Assembly (NCBI GenBank): GCA_900099715.1
Contig: FMTG01000002.1
Location: 310,001 to 374,000 of the forward strand
Direction: 5' to 3'
Length of the DNA: 64,000 nt
Origin: Ruminococcaceae bacterium YRB3002
GTDB taxonomy: Bacteria; Bacillota; Clostridia; Saccharofermentanales; Saccharofermentanaceae
In this document: in pieces, positions 1-8,912 of the stretch
Position numbering within the stretch: the first letter of the stretch is position 1
Layout of the letters: each line of letters starts with the position of its first letter
Translations under genes and position numbers: made by a program
The notes under the pieces: model-generated
The model's database searches: none
What the model was told of the DNA's origin: nothing
What the model saw: only the letters and a program-made list of their open reading frames with translations

Positions 1-714
1 GTCAGTTTCTATTACGATCCTGAACGCATGATACTGAAGAATATCTCGTTTGAACTGAAACCGGGTAAGAGTATAGCTATCGTCGGTCCTTCAGGAAGCG
101 GCAAGAGCACGATCATCAATCTTATCCCGAGGCTTTATGATGTTGTCGGCGGGACTGTGACTTTCGATGGGGTAAATGTTAAGGATATAGAGCTGGGACA
201 GCTGAGAGACCAGGTCGGAATAGTCTCTCAGGAGACATATCTCTTCAACGGTACAATAAGGGATAATCTGCTTTATGCCAAGGAAGACGCTACCGATGAA
301 GAGATGATCGAGGCCTGCAGGAAGGCGAATATCTACGATTTTATCTCAACGCAGGAGAACGGACTCGATACGGTCGTCGGCAACAGAGGTCTGAAGCTCT
401 CCGGGGGTGAGAAGCAGCGCATATCGATAGCAAGGATACTCCTTAAGAATCCTACTGTATTCATTTTCGATGAGGCGACATCTGCTCTTGACTCGATATC
501 GGAAAACAGGATACAGGAAGCTATCGATCCCATTATCAAATCCAAAACGAGCATACTTATAGCTCACAGACTGTCAACGATCCTTGCAGCAGATGAGATC
601 CTCGTCATAAAGGACGGCTGTATTGCAGAGCGGGGATCTCATAAAGAGCTGGTCAAAGCAGGCGGAGTCTATCAGGAACTGTACGAGACACAGTTTGAGA
701 AGAACGCTGATTAA
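1..714 (+). CDS. ABC exporter, ATP-binding domain (5' truncated)
   Basis: This is the C-terminal nucleotide-binding domain of an ABC exporter half-transporter, which would hydrolyse ATP on the cytoplasmic face to drive transport. The reading frame is open from base 1, and the residues before the first Met (VSFYYDPER) already match the start of this domain type, so the membrane domain lies left of the window. Visible motifs are Walker A (GPSGSGKST), the Q-loop (VSQETYLF), the signature LSGGEKQR, Walker B (VFIFDEATSALD) and the H-loop (IAHRLST); all look intact. The substrate cannot be told. Its stop codon overlaps the stop of the convergent argH gene, leaving no room for an intergenic terminator. 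Confidence 0.93.
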   Translation, partial: VSFYYDPERMILKNISFELKPGKSIAIVGPSGSGKSTIINLIPRLYDVVGGTVTFDGVNVKDIELGQLRDQVGIVSQETYLFNGTIRDNLLYAKEDATDEEMIEACRKANIYDFISTQENGLDTVVGNRGLKLSGGEKQRISIARILLKNPTVFIFDEATSALDSISENRIQEAIDPIIKSKTSILIAHRLSTILAADEILVIKDGCIAERGSHKELVKAGGVYQELYETQFEKNAD

Positions 715-2075
715 TCAACATTCTTCAGGTATTCGATCACTGTCTCGGGTGCAGGTCCTCCTGTCAGGGTTCTCTTGTTAACACATGTTTCCAGAGAGAT
801 CGCATCATAAACATCCTCGTCGATCAGTTCAGAGAACTGTCTGAATTCTTCAAGAGAGAGTCTCTCGAGAGATGTGTTGTGCTCGATGCAGTAATGAACG
901 AGCTTGCCGGATATCTCGTGAGTGCTTCTGAACGGAATGCCTTTCCTTACAAGGTAATCTGCCAGATCGGTTGCATTTGTGAAGCCTCCGAGAGCTGCGC
1001 TCTCCATATTATCCTTGCGGATGGTCATTGACCTGAGCATTCCGCAGAAAGGAGGGAGAACCGCTTTGATCGTGTCGATCACATCAAATAGTGATTCCTG
1101 AACTTCCTGCATATCCTTGTTATATGTCAGGGGAAGGCCTTTCATGATGACAAGAAGGGAAATCAGGTCTCCGTATACACGGCCTGTCTTGCCTCTTGTA
1201 AGCTCTGCCACATCAGGATTTTTCTTCTGCGGCATCATGGATGATCCTGTGGAATATGCGTCGTCGAGCTCATAAAACTTGAATTCCTGGGATGAGTAGA
1301 GGATTATTTCCTCACTCATTCTGGACAGGTGCATCATGAGAATGGATGCTGCAGCAGCAAATTCTATCGCGAAATCCCTGTCAGACACTCCGTCAAGGCT
1401 GCAGAGACCGACTCCGTTCATCCCGAGGAGATCAGCTGTCATCTGTCTGTCCAGAGGATATGTTGTTCCTGCAAGGGCGCCAGATCCCAAGGGCGATATA
1501 TTAGCTCTTGCACAAGCCTGCTCAAAACGCTCCCTGTCACGTCTGAACATCTCTATGTATGCCGTAAGATAATGGGCATACGTAATAGGCTGCGCACGCT
1601 GAAGGTGTGTATATCCGGGCATATAGGTCCTGACATGATCAAGAGCGATGCTCTTGAGAACATGGATCAGTCCTGTCAGGGAGTTGATTATCTCGGATGA
1701 TTCGTCAACAAGAAAAAGCCTCTGATCCAAAGCGACCTGGTCGTTCCTTGATCTTCCGGTATGAAGGCGCTTGCCGGCATCACCGATCCTCTTTGTAAGC
1801 TCGGCTTCGATAAACATGTGTATATCTTCAGCGTCTGAATCGAATGTGAGTTTGCCGGAATCGATGTCTTCCTGAATAGACAGAAGGCCGGTCTTTATTG
1901 CTTCAGCATCCTCTCCGGAGATAATGCCCTGTTTTGCCAGCATCTGACTGTGGGCTATAGAACCTCTGATATCCTGCTTATACATCCTGCAGTCAAATGG
2001 CAGGGAAGAATTATAATCATTAACGATCTTATCGATTGCCTTCGTAAAACGGCCGGACCACATTGGTTTTGTCAT
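711..2075 (-). CDS. argH: Argininosuccinate lyase
   Basis: Cleaves argininosuccinate to arginine and fumarate, the last step of arginine synthesis; cytoplasmic homotetramer in this family. The 454-residue length is normal. The family signature with the catalytic serine loop is visible as GSSMMPQKKNPD, and the N-terminal MWSGRF and HTGRSRND segments are typical. The start is supported by AAGGAG seven bases upstream. It lies four bases after the GNAT gene and downstream of argG on the same strand, so the three probably share a transcript. Identification rests on motifs and is firm. Confidence 0.97.
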   Translation of the reverse strand: MTKPMWSGRFTKAIDKIVNDYNSSLPFDCRMYKQDIRGSIAHSQMLAKQGIISGEDAEAIKTGLLSIQEDIDSGKLTFDSDAEDIHMFIEAELTKRIGDAGKRLHTGRSRNDQVALDQRLFLVDESSEIINSLTGLIHVLKSIALDHVRTYMPGYTHLQRAQPITYAHYLTAYIEMFRRDRERFEQACARANISPLGSGALAGTTYPLDRQMTADLLGMNGVGLCSLDGVSDRDFAIEFAAAASILMMHLSRMSEEIILYSSQEFKFYELDDAYSTGSSMMPQKKNPDVAELTRGKTGRVYGDLISLLVIMKGLPLTYNKDMQEVQESLFDVIDTIKAVLPPFCGMLRSMTIRKDNMESAALGGFTNATDLADYLVRKGIPFRSTHEISGKLVHYCIEHNTSLERLSLEEFRQFSELIDEDVYDAISLETCVNKRTLTGGPAPETVIEYLKNVD

Positions 2076-2079
2076 ATTG

Positions 2080-2538
2080 TTACTCCTTGGTATAGTCAGG
2101 ATCTATCCTGATCAGTTCTGTAAGTGCTTTGTTCCTGTAATTCAGATCTTCACGGAGAGTGAAGCCCTGAGATTCCCAGAAAGCGTTACCGCCTTCGTTC
2201 TTCTTAAATGCGACAAGAAGGACTTTGTTGATCCCTTCAGCCTTAAGAGCATCAAGAGCAAGCTCAACGAGCTTTGAACCAATGCCGTAGCGCCTGTAGT
2301 CAGGAGATACGCATGCATGCTGGATGATGCCGCGTCTTCCGTCATGACCACATAATATCACTCCAACTACAATGTTATCACAAGTAGCCACAAATGAAGT
2401 ATCAGGATTACGTCTAAGGTACTTATCGATACCTTCCCTGGAATCATCCTTATCGTTCAGACCATTTCCGCATAAGATCCACAGATCATACGCCTGTTCA
2501 TAGTCATCTATCGTCATCGTTCTGTATTTGATTTCCAT
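2080..2538 (-). CDS. GNAT-family N-acetyltransferase (YpeA-like)
   Basis: A single-domain GNAT acetyltransferase of 152 residues that would transfer acetyl from acetyl-CoA to an amine. The acetyl-CoA binding motif A is visible as RRYGIGSKLV in the middle of the protein, followed by the usual FWESQGF motif near the C-terminus. I chose the ATG at 2538 because a GGAG element lies ten bases upstream; that element falls inside a longer frame that starts seven codons earlier. Overall it resembles the small YpeA-type group. Its place between argG and argH, four bases before argH, raises the possibility of a role in acetylated arginine intermediates, but nothing in the sequence proves the substrate. 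Confidence 0.85.
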   Translation of the reverse strand: MEIKYRTMTIDDYEQAYDLWILCGNGLNDKDDSREGIDKYLRRNPDTSFVATCDNIVVGVILCGHDGRRGIIQHACVSPDYRRYGIGSKLVELALDALKAEGINKVLLVAFKKNEGGNAFWESQGFTLREDLNYRNKALTELIRIDPDYTKE

Positions 2539-2574
2539 TGCAGTATATCTCCAATTCATATGCCTCTAAACATA

Positions 2575-2604
2575 ACGGCTGCCTCAATGATCTGAGACAG
2601 CCGT
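2575..2604 (-). terminator. Hairpin between argG and the GNAT gene
   Basis: A 12-bp stem (ACGGCTGTCTCA on the minus strand) with a six-base loop lies 25 bases after the argG stop. On the minus strand the one irregular pair is a G-U wobble, while on the plus strand it would be a C-A mismatch, so the hairpin belongs to the argG transcript. The following tract (TATGTTT) is only weakly T-rich. It may therefore act as a partial terminator or processing site lowering GNAT and argH expression relative to argG. Confidence 0.6.
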
Positions 2605-2628
2605 GTTTATTCAAACAAAGCTATAAGA

Positions 2629-3843
2629 TCAAAGAAGTCCGTTCTTCTTCTTCATCTTGGCATTGACCTTCATAGGGAGACCGAAGCAATTGATGAATCC
2701 GCCTGCATCAGCCTGGTTATAAACGTCATCCGCCTCGAAAGTAGCGATCTCGGGATCATAGAGTGAGTAAGGTGACTTTGTTCCTGCAGGTGTGCAGTTG
2801 CCCTTATAGAGCTTCATCTTAACTTCGCCGGTAACAGTCTTCTGTGTATCGTCAACGAAAGCGGAGAGAGCTTCACGCAGAGGGTGGAACCACTGTCCGT
2901 AGTAAACGAGTTCAGCAAACTTCTGGGCAACGAGATCCTTGTAGTGGATGGTGTCACGCTCAACTGTGAGGAGCTCGAGCTCTCTGTGAGCTGCGAAGAG
3001 AAGTGTTCCGCCGGGAGTCTCATAAACGCCGCGGCTCTTCATTCCGACGAGACGGTTCTCAACGATATCGGCGATACCTACGCCGTTGGCAGCAGCAACC
3101 TTGTTGCAGTATCTCAAAAGATCAGCAGGGGAGAGCTTCTGTCCGTCAACCTCTACAGGGATACCCTTCTCGAACTTGATGGTTACGTATGTAGGTGTAT
3201 CAGGTGCCTTCTCGGGTGATACCATTAGCTCAAGGATCTTATCGAGGTTGGGCTCGTTTGCAGGATCCTCAAGATCCATACCCTCGTGAGAGAGGTGCCA
3301 GAGGTTCTCGTCCTTGGAGTAATTGTTCTCCTTTGTAACAGGAACTTCGATACCGCGGGCCTGAGCGTAGTCAATCTCCTCATCACGTGATTTGATATCC
3401 CAGATCCTCCAGGGAGCGAGTATCTTCATCTCAGGATCGAGAGCCTTGATAGACAGCTCGAATCTAACCTGGTCGTTGCCCTTACCGGTACAGCCGTGAA
3501 CGATCGTTGTGCAGTTATTGGCGTGAGCAGCTTCGACAAAGTGCTTAGCGATAACAGGACGTGCCATGGATGTGCCGAGGAGGTACTTGCCCTCATAAAC
3601 TGCGTTTGCCTTGAGTGTAGGATATACGAAGTCAGCAACGAACTCGTCTGTGATATCTTCGATTATGCACTTGATTGCTCCGCACTTAAGAGCCTTCTTC
3701 TCAAGATAGTCGTGGTCAACGCCTACGCCAACCTCACCGCAGTATGCAACTACTTCACAATCATAATGCTCAAGCAGCCACGGAATGATGATAGATGTAT
3801 CAAGTCCGCCGGAATAAGCCAGTAAAAATCTTTCTTTTGCCAT
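2629..3843 (-). CDS. argG: Argininosuccinate synthase
   Basis: Joins citrulline and aspartate using ATP to form argininosuccinate; the substrate for argH in the same block. The protein is 404 residues from the chosen start, as expected for the family. The ATP pyrophosphatase-type nucleotide loop is seen at the N-terminus ([10 protein letters not shown]), with the conserved [14 protein letters not shown] segment at about residues 115-128. The ATG at 3843 has GGAGGTG eight bases upstream; an upstream in-frame ATG adds 11 residues but lacks such a site and lies in an ArgR box. The promoter and two tandem operators lie directly upstream, so the gene is very probably repressed by ArgR with arginine. 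Confidence 0.97.
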   Translation of the reverse strand: MAKERFLLAYSGGLDTSIIIPWLLEHYDCEVVAYCGEVGVGVDHDYLEKKALKCGAIKCIIEDITDEFVADFVYPTLKANAVYEGKYLLGTSMARPVIAKHFVEAAHANNCTTIVHGCTGKGNDQVRFELSIKALDPEMKILAPWRIWDIKSRDEEIDYAQARGIEVPVTKENNYSKDENLWHLSHEGMDLEDPANEPNLDKILELMVSPEKAPDTPTYVTIKFEKGIPVEVDGQKLSPADLLRYCNKVAAANGVGIADIVENRLVGMKSRGVYETPGGTLLFAAHRELELLTVERDTIHYKDLVAQKFAELVYYGQWFHPLREALSAFVDDTQKTVTGEVKMKLYKGNCTPAGTKSPYSLYDPEIATFEADDVYNQADAGGFINCFGLPMKVNAKMKKKNGLL

Positions 3844-3861
3844 GATAAGGCACCTCCAAAA

Positions 3862-3895
3862 TGAATAATTATGCAAAATCTTGTATAAACATACA
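3862..3895. promoter_or_regulatory. Two tandem ARG boxes (ArgR operators)
   Basis: TGAATAATTATGCA (3862-3875) matches the palindromic ARG-box core TGNATWWWWATNCA at every position, and TGTATAAACATACA (3882-3895) matches at all but one. Their centres are 20 bp apart, close to the roughly 21 bp spacing with which ArgR/AhrC hexamers bind pairs. They cover the predicted argG start site and leader, just downstream of the -10 box, a classic position for repression. ArgR itself is not in the window. Confidence 0.85.
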
Positions 3896-3897
3896 GG

Positions 3898-3926
3898 ATA
3901 TTACAACTGTTGTTTTATTAAGTCAA
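3898..3926 (-). promoter_or_regulatory. argG promoter
   Basis: On the minus strand, TTGACT (3921-3926) and TAATAT (3898-3903) are separated by exactly 17 bases, a near-consensus sigma-A promoter. Transcription should start near 3890, inside the ARG boxes. Confidence 0.85.
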
Positions 3927-3987
3927 CAGTAAAATTCGCATAGAATGATTTTATTTAGAATGATGTGTAATTTCAATACTCTTTTTA

Positions 3988-3993
3988 TATAAT
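3988..3993 (+). promoter_or_regulatory. -10 box six bases before an ATG
   Basis: TATAAT at 3988-3993 is followed by six bases and then the ATG at 4000. If used, transcription would start at or next to the start codon and the mRNA would be leaderless. No good -35 hexamer is visible at the standard distance, and there is no ribosome-binding site before the ATG. Confidence 0.45.
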
Positions 3994-3999
3994 AATTAT

Positions 4000-5979
4000 A
4001 TGTTTGCCGGTAAAGATCAGCGTAAGTTATATATTCATCTTGCTATTCTCGTGGCGGTCCTTCTGATCGCCGAAGTATTCATAGGTAATCTCAGATACTG
4101 GAGATCGCTGGGTTATAAAGAGATCATTCCTGATGTTGCTTTTGAAGATGACAACAGAACTGTCATTTTGTCCGGATTTGAAGGGAGGGTGGATAATCTG
4201 TATGTTGAGCCTTTCGTGGGGATGGACAGGGATACGATCAGGACTTATGTTGATATAGGCTATGGAAGCTGTTCACAGGAGAGAGTCCTGATAATACAGG
4301 GAATTGAAGCATCCAAATATATTGACATACACTGCGATGGCATCAGCCTGATAAGTATAACATTTGATAATGATCTTGATCTTTACAGCTGGGGGGATAT
4401 AAAGCTTAATACAACAAGACCTTTCAACTTCGAATGGATAAGGTTTCTTGTGTTTCTCCTTATCGGCGCTGCTGTAATACTTGTATTAGACAGGAGATAT
4501 CTGTTCAGACAGACTCTTGATCTGAATAACCGTGCTCAGATGGCAGTTGTGATAGCTTTTGGCGCCGTTACTGCCGGATTCTGGGTGTTTATCATGATGA
4601 ATTCGTACTACAGTACAGAGTTTTTCAATGATATGTATGTCAACCGTTATGTGGAAGGCGAGTATACATGGCTTGTAAGAAGCTTCCTGAACGGCCAGAC
4701 CAACATGCTCTTCGATCCTCCGGCATTCATGAAGGAGCTTTCCGATCCTTATGACATCAATCTTATCAATGAGGCTGTGAAGGTTAACGGAGAGCCTGTC
4801 CTGATGGATTATGCGTACTTTAACGGTCATTACTACAGCTATTACGGCGTTGTTCCCGCTATCCTGTTCTATCTGCCCTGGTATATGCTCACAGGTGTTG
4901 CGCTGCAGAATAATATCGTCGTGATCATCGCAAGCCTGGTATATATTGCGGGTTCGTTCTATCTGATCCGTTCCATATCGCGAAAATACTTCGCAAGTGT
5001 ATCATTTGGCAGATATATGCTGATCTCTGTCCTGTTCATTAACTGTTCCGGGTTCCTTTATTTTGTCAGGAATCCCAATATCTATTCTGTACCGTTCGCC
5101 TGTTCATATGTGTTTATGATACTTGGACTTGCGATTTGGACCGATGCCGTCAGAAGGGAAGACACAGTTAAGGTCAGCAGTCCTAAACTTGCACTGGGAT
5201 CGCTTTGTATAGCTCTTACTCTCGGATGCAGGCCGACCTTCTATATATCCATGCTGTTTGCCTTCCTCATCTTTGCAGGAGAGATACGTGAGGGTCTCTT
5301 TTTCAGAAAGAGTTCAATAAAGAATACGCTTATGGTCATTGTTCCTTTTGTTGCCGTTGATCTGCCTCTTGCTCTATATAACTATGCAAGATTTGGTAAC
5401 CTGCTTGATTTTGGTGCGTCATATAACATAACAGTATGGAACCAGCACGGTAATTCATTCAGTTTCTCAAGACTCTTGCCAGGCCTTTATACTTATCTCA
5501 TCAGACCGTTTGTTATCAGACCGGAATTCCCGTATATCTTTGCTGCCGAAGGGATCGATGACGGCAGTATCCTGTATGTTGAGTCTTTTATAGGCGGTCT
5601 CTTTGTTACTGTTCCGGTGACTCTTGTTATACTGGCACTTCCTTTCGTTGCAGGTAAACTGAAAGAGCACAAAATGCTGTTGTTTGCCGTCACATCTCTT
5701 GTTATGGCCGCAATACTTCTGGTGATAGATATTGAATTCGCCGGCATCAGCATCAGATACATGTCAGACTTCAGCATATTCATAATGCTCGCTTTTGTCA
5801 CAGCAGCATTTGCGCTTCCCGGGAACAGATATCTGACAGCCGTGCTTATCCTGCTGGGGACAGTATCACTGGTCATAGGGTATCTTTCAATGCTCACAGG
5901 CGGGATCTGGCTTGAATATGAGAGCAGTAAACCGATGACATATTACTTCGTTAAGTACGTCATGCTCCTGATGAGATAA
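4000..5979 (+). CDS. Polytopic membrane protein, possibly GT-C-like
   Basis: A 659-residue protein with about 13-14 predicted membrane helices. An N-terminal helix (about residues 10-29) is followed by an extracytoplasmic region of about 115 residues, then helices from about residue 148 to the end. This layout, with a large loop after the first helices and many regularly spaced helices, resembles lipid-linked sugar transferases of the GT-C fold or YfhO-like proteins, but I see no diagnostic motif, so the function is open. No Shine-Dalgarno sequence precedes the ATG and a TATAAT lies six bases upstream, suggesting a leaderless transcript. Divergent from argG; not obviously in an operon with the next gene, which has its own promoter. 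Confidence 0.7.
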   Translation: MFAGKDQRKLYIHLAILVAVLLIAEVFIGNLRYWRSLGYKEIIPDVAFEDDNRTVILSGFEGRVDNLYVEPFVGMDRDTIRTYVDIGYGSCSQERVLIIQGIEASKYIDIHCDGISLISITFDNDLDLYSWGDIKLNTTRPFNFEWIRFLVFLLIGAAVILVLDRRYLFRQTLDLNNRAQMAVVIAFGAVTAGFWVFIMMNSYYSTEFFNDMYVNRYVEGEYTWLVRSFLNGQTNMLFDPPAFMKELSDPYDINLINEAVKVNGEPVLMDYAYFNGHYYSYYGVVPAILFYLPWYMLTGVALQNNIVVIIASLVYIAGSFYLIRSISRKYFASVSFGRYMLISVLFINCSGFLYFVRNPNIYSVPFACSYVFMILGLAIWTDAVRREDTVKVSSPKLALGSLCIALTLGCRPTFYISMLFAFLIFAGEIREGLFFRKSSIKNTLMVIVPFVAVDLPLALYNYARFGNLLDFGASYNITVWNQHGNSFSFSRLLPGLYTYLIRPFVIRPEFPYIFAAEGIDDGSILYVESFIGGLFVTVPVTLVILALPFVAGKLKEHKMLLFAVTSLVMAAILLVIDIEFAGISIRYMSDFSIFIMLAFVTAAFALPGNRYLTAVLILLGTVSLVIGYLSMLTGGIWLEYESSKPMTYYFVKYVMLLMR

Positions 5980-5995
5980 TTCTTCTTTTTATTAT

Positions 5996-6024
5996 TTGAA
6001 TAATATGCGAATGTTTTATACAAT
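5996..6024 (+). promoter_or_regulatory. Promoter of the class IV aminotransferase gene
   Basis: TTGAAT (5996-6001) and TACAAT (6019-6024) are separated by 17 bases, upstream of the gene at 6057. Confidence 0.6.
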
Positions 6025-6056
6025 ATGTTCTGCAAATAATGAAGCGGGGTGGTAGC

Positions 6057-6908
6057 ATGCAATTTCCTGTGATCGACTGTCCTTTGGGCGATCGTTATTA
6101 TCTTAACGGAGAAATTATAAGATCTGATGACGACAGGGCGTTATTATTGCTCAGACCGAATGATGCGGTTAAGTATTATGAGACTGTCAGGATCAGAGAG
6201 GGTGTCCTTCTTTTTATTGAGGATCATCTGGCGAGACTGGTAAAGTCGGTTAAGGGTATAGAAGATTTTCCGGTGGATCCTGACTTTATAGCTTCTGAAG
6301 CAAAGCAGTATCTTAAAGATATCGGATTCAAAGAGGAGGGCAACCTCAGGATCGTACTGACAAGGGAAGACTTGGTCATGCATATATGTGAAGGCAACAT
6401 TCCCTCTTCTGAAGATTTCAGCAAAGGTATCAGTACAAACATACTTCAGTGGGTAAGGGTCGATCCCAATCTCAAAGTCTTCAGAGGTGATTATAAATCA
6501 GCTGTCGCAGAATGCTTCGGAAGAGAAGGCGAGCACGGCCTTCCTTATGAAGTGCTGCTTACGAACAACGATAATAAGATCTATGAGGGAAGCAAATCGA
6601 ATTTCTTCGCGGTAATCGGTGATTCTGTGTACTCCGCTCCTGATTCGGACATACTTATCGGTATTACCAGAAACAGGGTCATTCAGGCTCTGGAGTCTGC
6701 CGGGACTTCACTTAAATACGGTACTTTTACCGTGGAGGAACTTCACGGGAAAAAAGCCGCACTGTTCGTCTCGAGCACTCCTTTCGATATATTGCCTGTG
6801 ACATATGTTGAAGGGTATGAATTCGATTCGGCTGATAATGAGATTTTGACACAGATTTCCCGTGAATACAGAAGGCTCACGGACGAGTATATAAGAAGCA
6901 ATAAATAA
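6057..6908 (+). CDS. Class IV aminotransferase (PLP-dependent)
   Basis: A 283-residue enzyme of the fold that holds branched-chain aminotransferase, D-alanine aminotransferase and aminodeoxychorismate lyase. The PLP lysine is probably in GDYKSAVAE (about residue 148). The class IV signature around the cofactor phosphate is seen as EGSKSNFFAV followed by the GITRNRV segment. The start at 6057 is chosen because GGGGTGG lies just before it; an ATG six codons upstream overlaps that site. Which of the three activities it has cannot be settled from motifs. It sits alone between a membrane protein gene and htpG, 18 bases from htpG, which may be cotranscribed. Confidence 0.85.
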   Translation: MQFPVIDCPLGDRYYLNGEIIRSDDDRALLLLRPNDAVKYYETVRIREGVLLFIEDHLARLVKSVKGIEDFPVDPDFIASEAKQYLKDIGFKEEGNLRIVLTREDLVMHICEGNIPSSEDFSKGISTNILQWVRVDPNLKVFRGDYKSAVAECFGREGEHGLPYEVLLTNNDNKIYEGSKSNFFAVIGDSVYSAPDSDILIGITRNRVIQALESAGTSLKYGTFTVEELHGKKAALFVSSTPFDILPVTYVEGYEFDSADNEILTQISREYRRLTDEYIRSNK

Positions 6909-6926
6909 TAATTGGAGGCGATATAA

Positions 6927-8849
6927 ATGGAAACAAAGAAAGGCCAGATCTCGGTAACGACCGAGAACATTTTCCCGATCATAAGGCAGTGGCTCTATGA
7001 GGATCAGGATATCTTTGTAAGGGAGCTCGTATCTAACTGTGCGGATGCGATCGCGAAGTATAAGAGGCTCGTTGAACTTGGCAATGCGCCTGCTCCGGAA
7101 GATGACTGCAAGTATGAGATATGGGTAAGATATGACGATGACGATAAGACCATTTCCTTTGAGGATAATGGTATCGGCATGACTGCTGAAGAAGTGGAGA
7201 AATACATCAATCAGATTGCTTTCTCCGGAGCTTTGGATTTTGTTACAAAGTACAATCAGGATTCAACAGATAAATCGGGTATCATCGGTCATTTCGGACT
7301 CGGATTCTATTCTGCGTTTATGGTGGCAGATAAGGTAACGATCGAGACAAAGAGCTTTGAGGATGCTCCCGCTGTCAGATGGGAGTCTGAAGACGGAATG
7401 GAGTTCGAGATATCCGAATGCGGTAAGGCTTCAAGGGGCACGGTCATTACATTGAAACTCTCTGAAGAGGCCGCCAAGATCTTCGACTCCGCAACTCTTC
7501 GCATGACACTTCGAAAATACTGTTCATTCATCCCGGCAGACCTTTACTTTGTTGATCTTAAGGCCGACAGACTTCACGAGGAATCAGAAGAGAAGCGGAG
7601 GAAGGAAGCAGAGGAGAAGGGCGAAGAGTACAATTCAGAACCGCTTAAGAATTCCCCTATGAACAACACGGAGCCTCTGTGGATCAAGAAGCCTTCAGAG
7701 TGTACAGATGAGGAATACAAGTCTTTCTACCACAGTGTGTTTAATGACAGTTCCGATCCTCTGTTCTGGATCCATCTCAATATGGATTATCCGTTCACTC
7801 TTCAGGGCATCCTTTATTTCCCGAAGACGAATAATGTATATCAATCACTTGAAGGCCGTATAAAGATATATAACCATCAGGTTTTTGTTGCAGATAATAT
7901 CGAGGAGATCATTCCGGACTTTCTGTTCCTGCTCCAGGGCTGCCTTGACTGCTCCGATCTGCCACTTAACGTATCAAGATCTGCGCTCCAGCAGGATTCC
8001 TATGTCAAGAAACTGTCCGCGCATATCATTAAGAAGGTTGCCGACAGACTTTGCGATCTGTTCAAGAAAGACCGTGAGTCATATGAGAAGTACTGGTCAG
8101 ATATCTCTGTGTTCGTAAAATACGGCTCTATGAAGGATGAGAAGTTCTTTGAGAAGGTAAAGGACATATTGGTCTTCAAGACTGTTGACGGGGATTTCAA
8201 GACCATTTCCGAACTCACCACGGATGAGAAGAAAGATATCTATTACACCAATGATCCCAAGGCACAGGCAGCCTATGTTGATATGTGCAAGTCATCGGGA
8301 AACACAGTCGTTATCATGAATGAGATCATCGATAATGATTTTGAATCATTCTTCGAGTTTAAGAATCAGGGTTACAGGTTCAAGCGTGTTGACTCGGAGA
8401 TCAAGGGTGATGAGAGTGACAACGAGACCCTTGAGGCGGTAAGAGAGCTGTTCAGAAAGGCTCTGTCTGATGACAAACTCGATGTTAAGGCTGTTGCTAT
8501 GGGTGCGGATCAGATGCCGGCTATGATCAGGGAATCTGAAGAAAACCGGAGAATGCAGGAGATGAGGAGACAGTATGAGCAGATGATGGGTGGAGCAATG
8601 GCTCCCGGCATGGATGCTGACGATCTGTATCCCGATCTGAAGGAGCTCGTTATCAACATCGATAACCCTGTTGTCATCAAGATCCGCGCACTTCACAGTC
8701 TCGGCACCAAGGAAGATGAGGTGAACAGACTGGCCCTTCATATCTATGATCAGGCAAGACTGGCACACGGTTCCATCGACAGTGAATCGCTGACAAGATT
8801 CCTTAAGTACAATTCGGAACTTCTGTCCAAAAATGCCGAGAGTTTGTGA
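6927..8849 (+). CDS. htpG: Molecular chaperone HtpG (Hsp90)
   Basis: Cytoplasmic ATP-dependent chaperone that remodels client proteins as a homodimer. The 640 residues match the bacterial family. The GHKL ATPase domain occupies about residues 1-210, with ELVSNCADA, DNGIGM and GHFGLGFYSAFM as its nucleotide-binding motifs; the middle domain carries the conserved LPLNVSRSALQQ stretch. A Met- and charge-rich linker (about residues 545-565) leads to the C-terminal dimer domain. The linker after the ATPase domain is charged and short, as in other bacterial forms. The ribosome site GGAGG is well placed. Confidence 0.97.
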   Translation: METKKGQISVTTENIFPIIRQWLYEDQDIFVRELVSNCADAIAKYKRLVELGNAPAPEDDCKYEIWVRYDDDDKTISFEDNGIGMTAEEVEKYINQIAFSGALDFVTKYNQDSTDKSGIIGHFGLGFYSAFMVADKVTIETKSFEDAPAVRWESEDGMEFEISECGKASRGTVITLKLSEEAAKIFDSATLRMTLRKYCSFIPADLYFVDLKADRLHEESEEKRRKEAEEKGEEYNSEPLKNSPMNNTEPLWIKKPSECTDEEYKSFYHSVFNDSSDPLFWIHLNMDYPFTLQGILYFPKTNNVYQSLEGRIKIYNHQVFVADNIEEIIPDFLFLLQGCLDCSDLPLNVSRSALQQDSYVKKLSAHIIKKVADRLCDLFKKDRESYEKYWSDISVFVKYGSMKDEKFFEKVKDILVFKTVDGDFKTISELTTDEKKDIYYTNDPKAQAAYVDMCKSSGNTVVIMNEIIDNDFESFFEFKNQGYRFKRVDSEIKGDESDNETLEAVRELFRKALSDDKLDVKAVAMGADQMPAMIRESEENRRMQEMRRQYEQMMGGAMAPGMDADDLYPDLKELVINIDNPVVIKIRALHSLGTKEDEVNRLALHIYDQARLAHGSIDSESLTRFLKYNSELLSKNAESL

Positions 8850-8871
8850 GCAGATCCACGTGCTTTTAATG

Positions 8872-8877
8872 TATAAT
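8872..8877 (+). promoter_or_regulatory. Possible -10 box of purL
   Basis: TATAAT 36 bases before the purL ATG. No convincing -35 hexamer at 16-18 bases, and no room for a purine riboswitch in the 63-base gap after htpG. Confidence 0.4.
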
Positions 8878-8912
8878 CAAATCTAGATCAACCATAAGTT
8901 AGGAGAACCCCT

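Noticed and set aside
3844-3876. Longer argG start
   Set aside because: The upstream ATG lies inside an ArgR box and lacks a ribosome site, while the ATG at 3843 has GGAGGTG.
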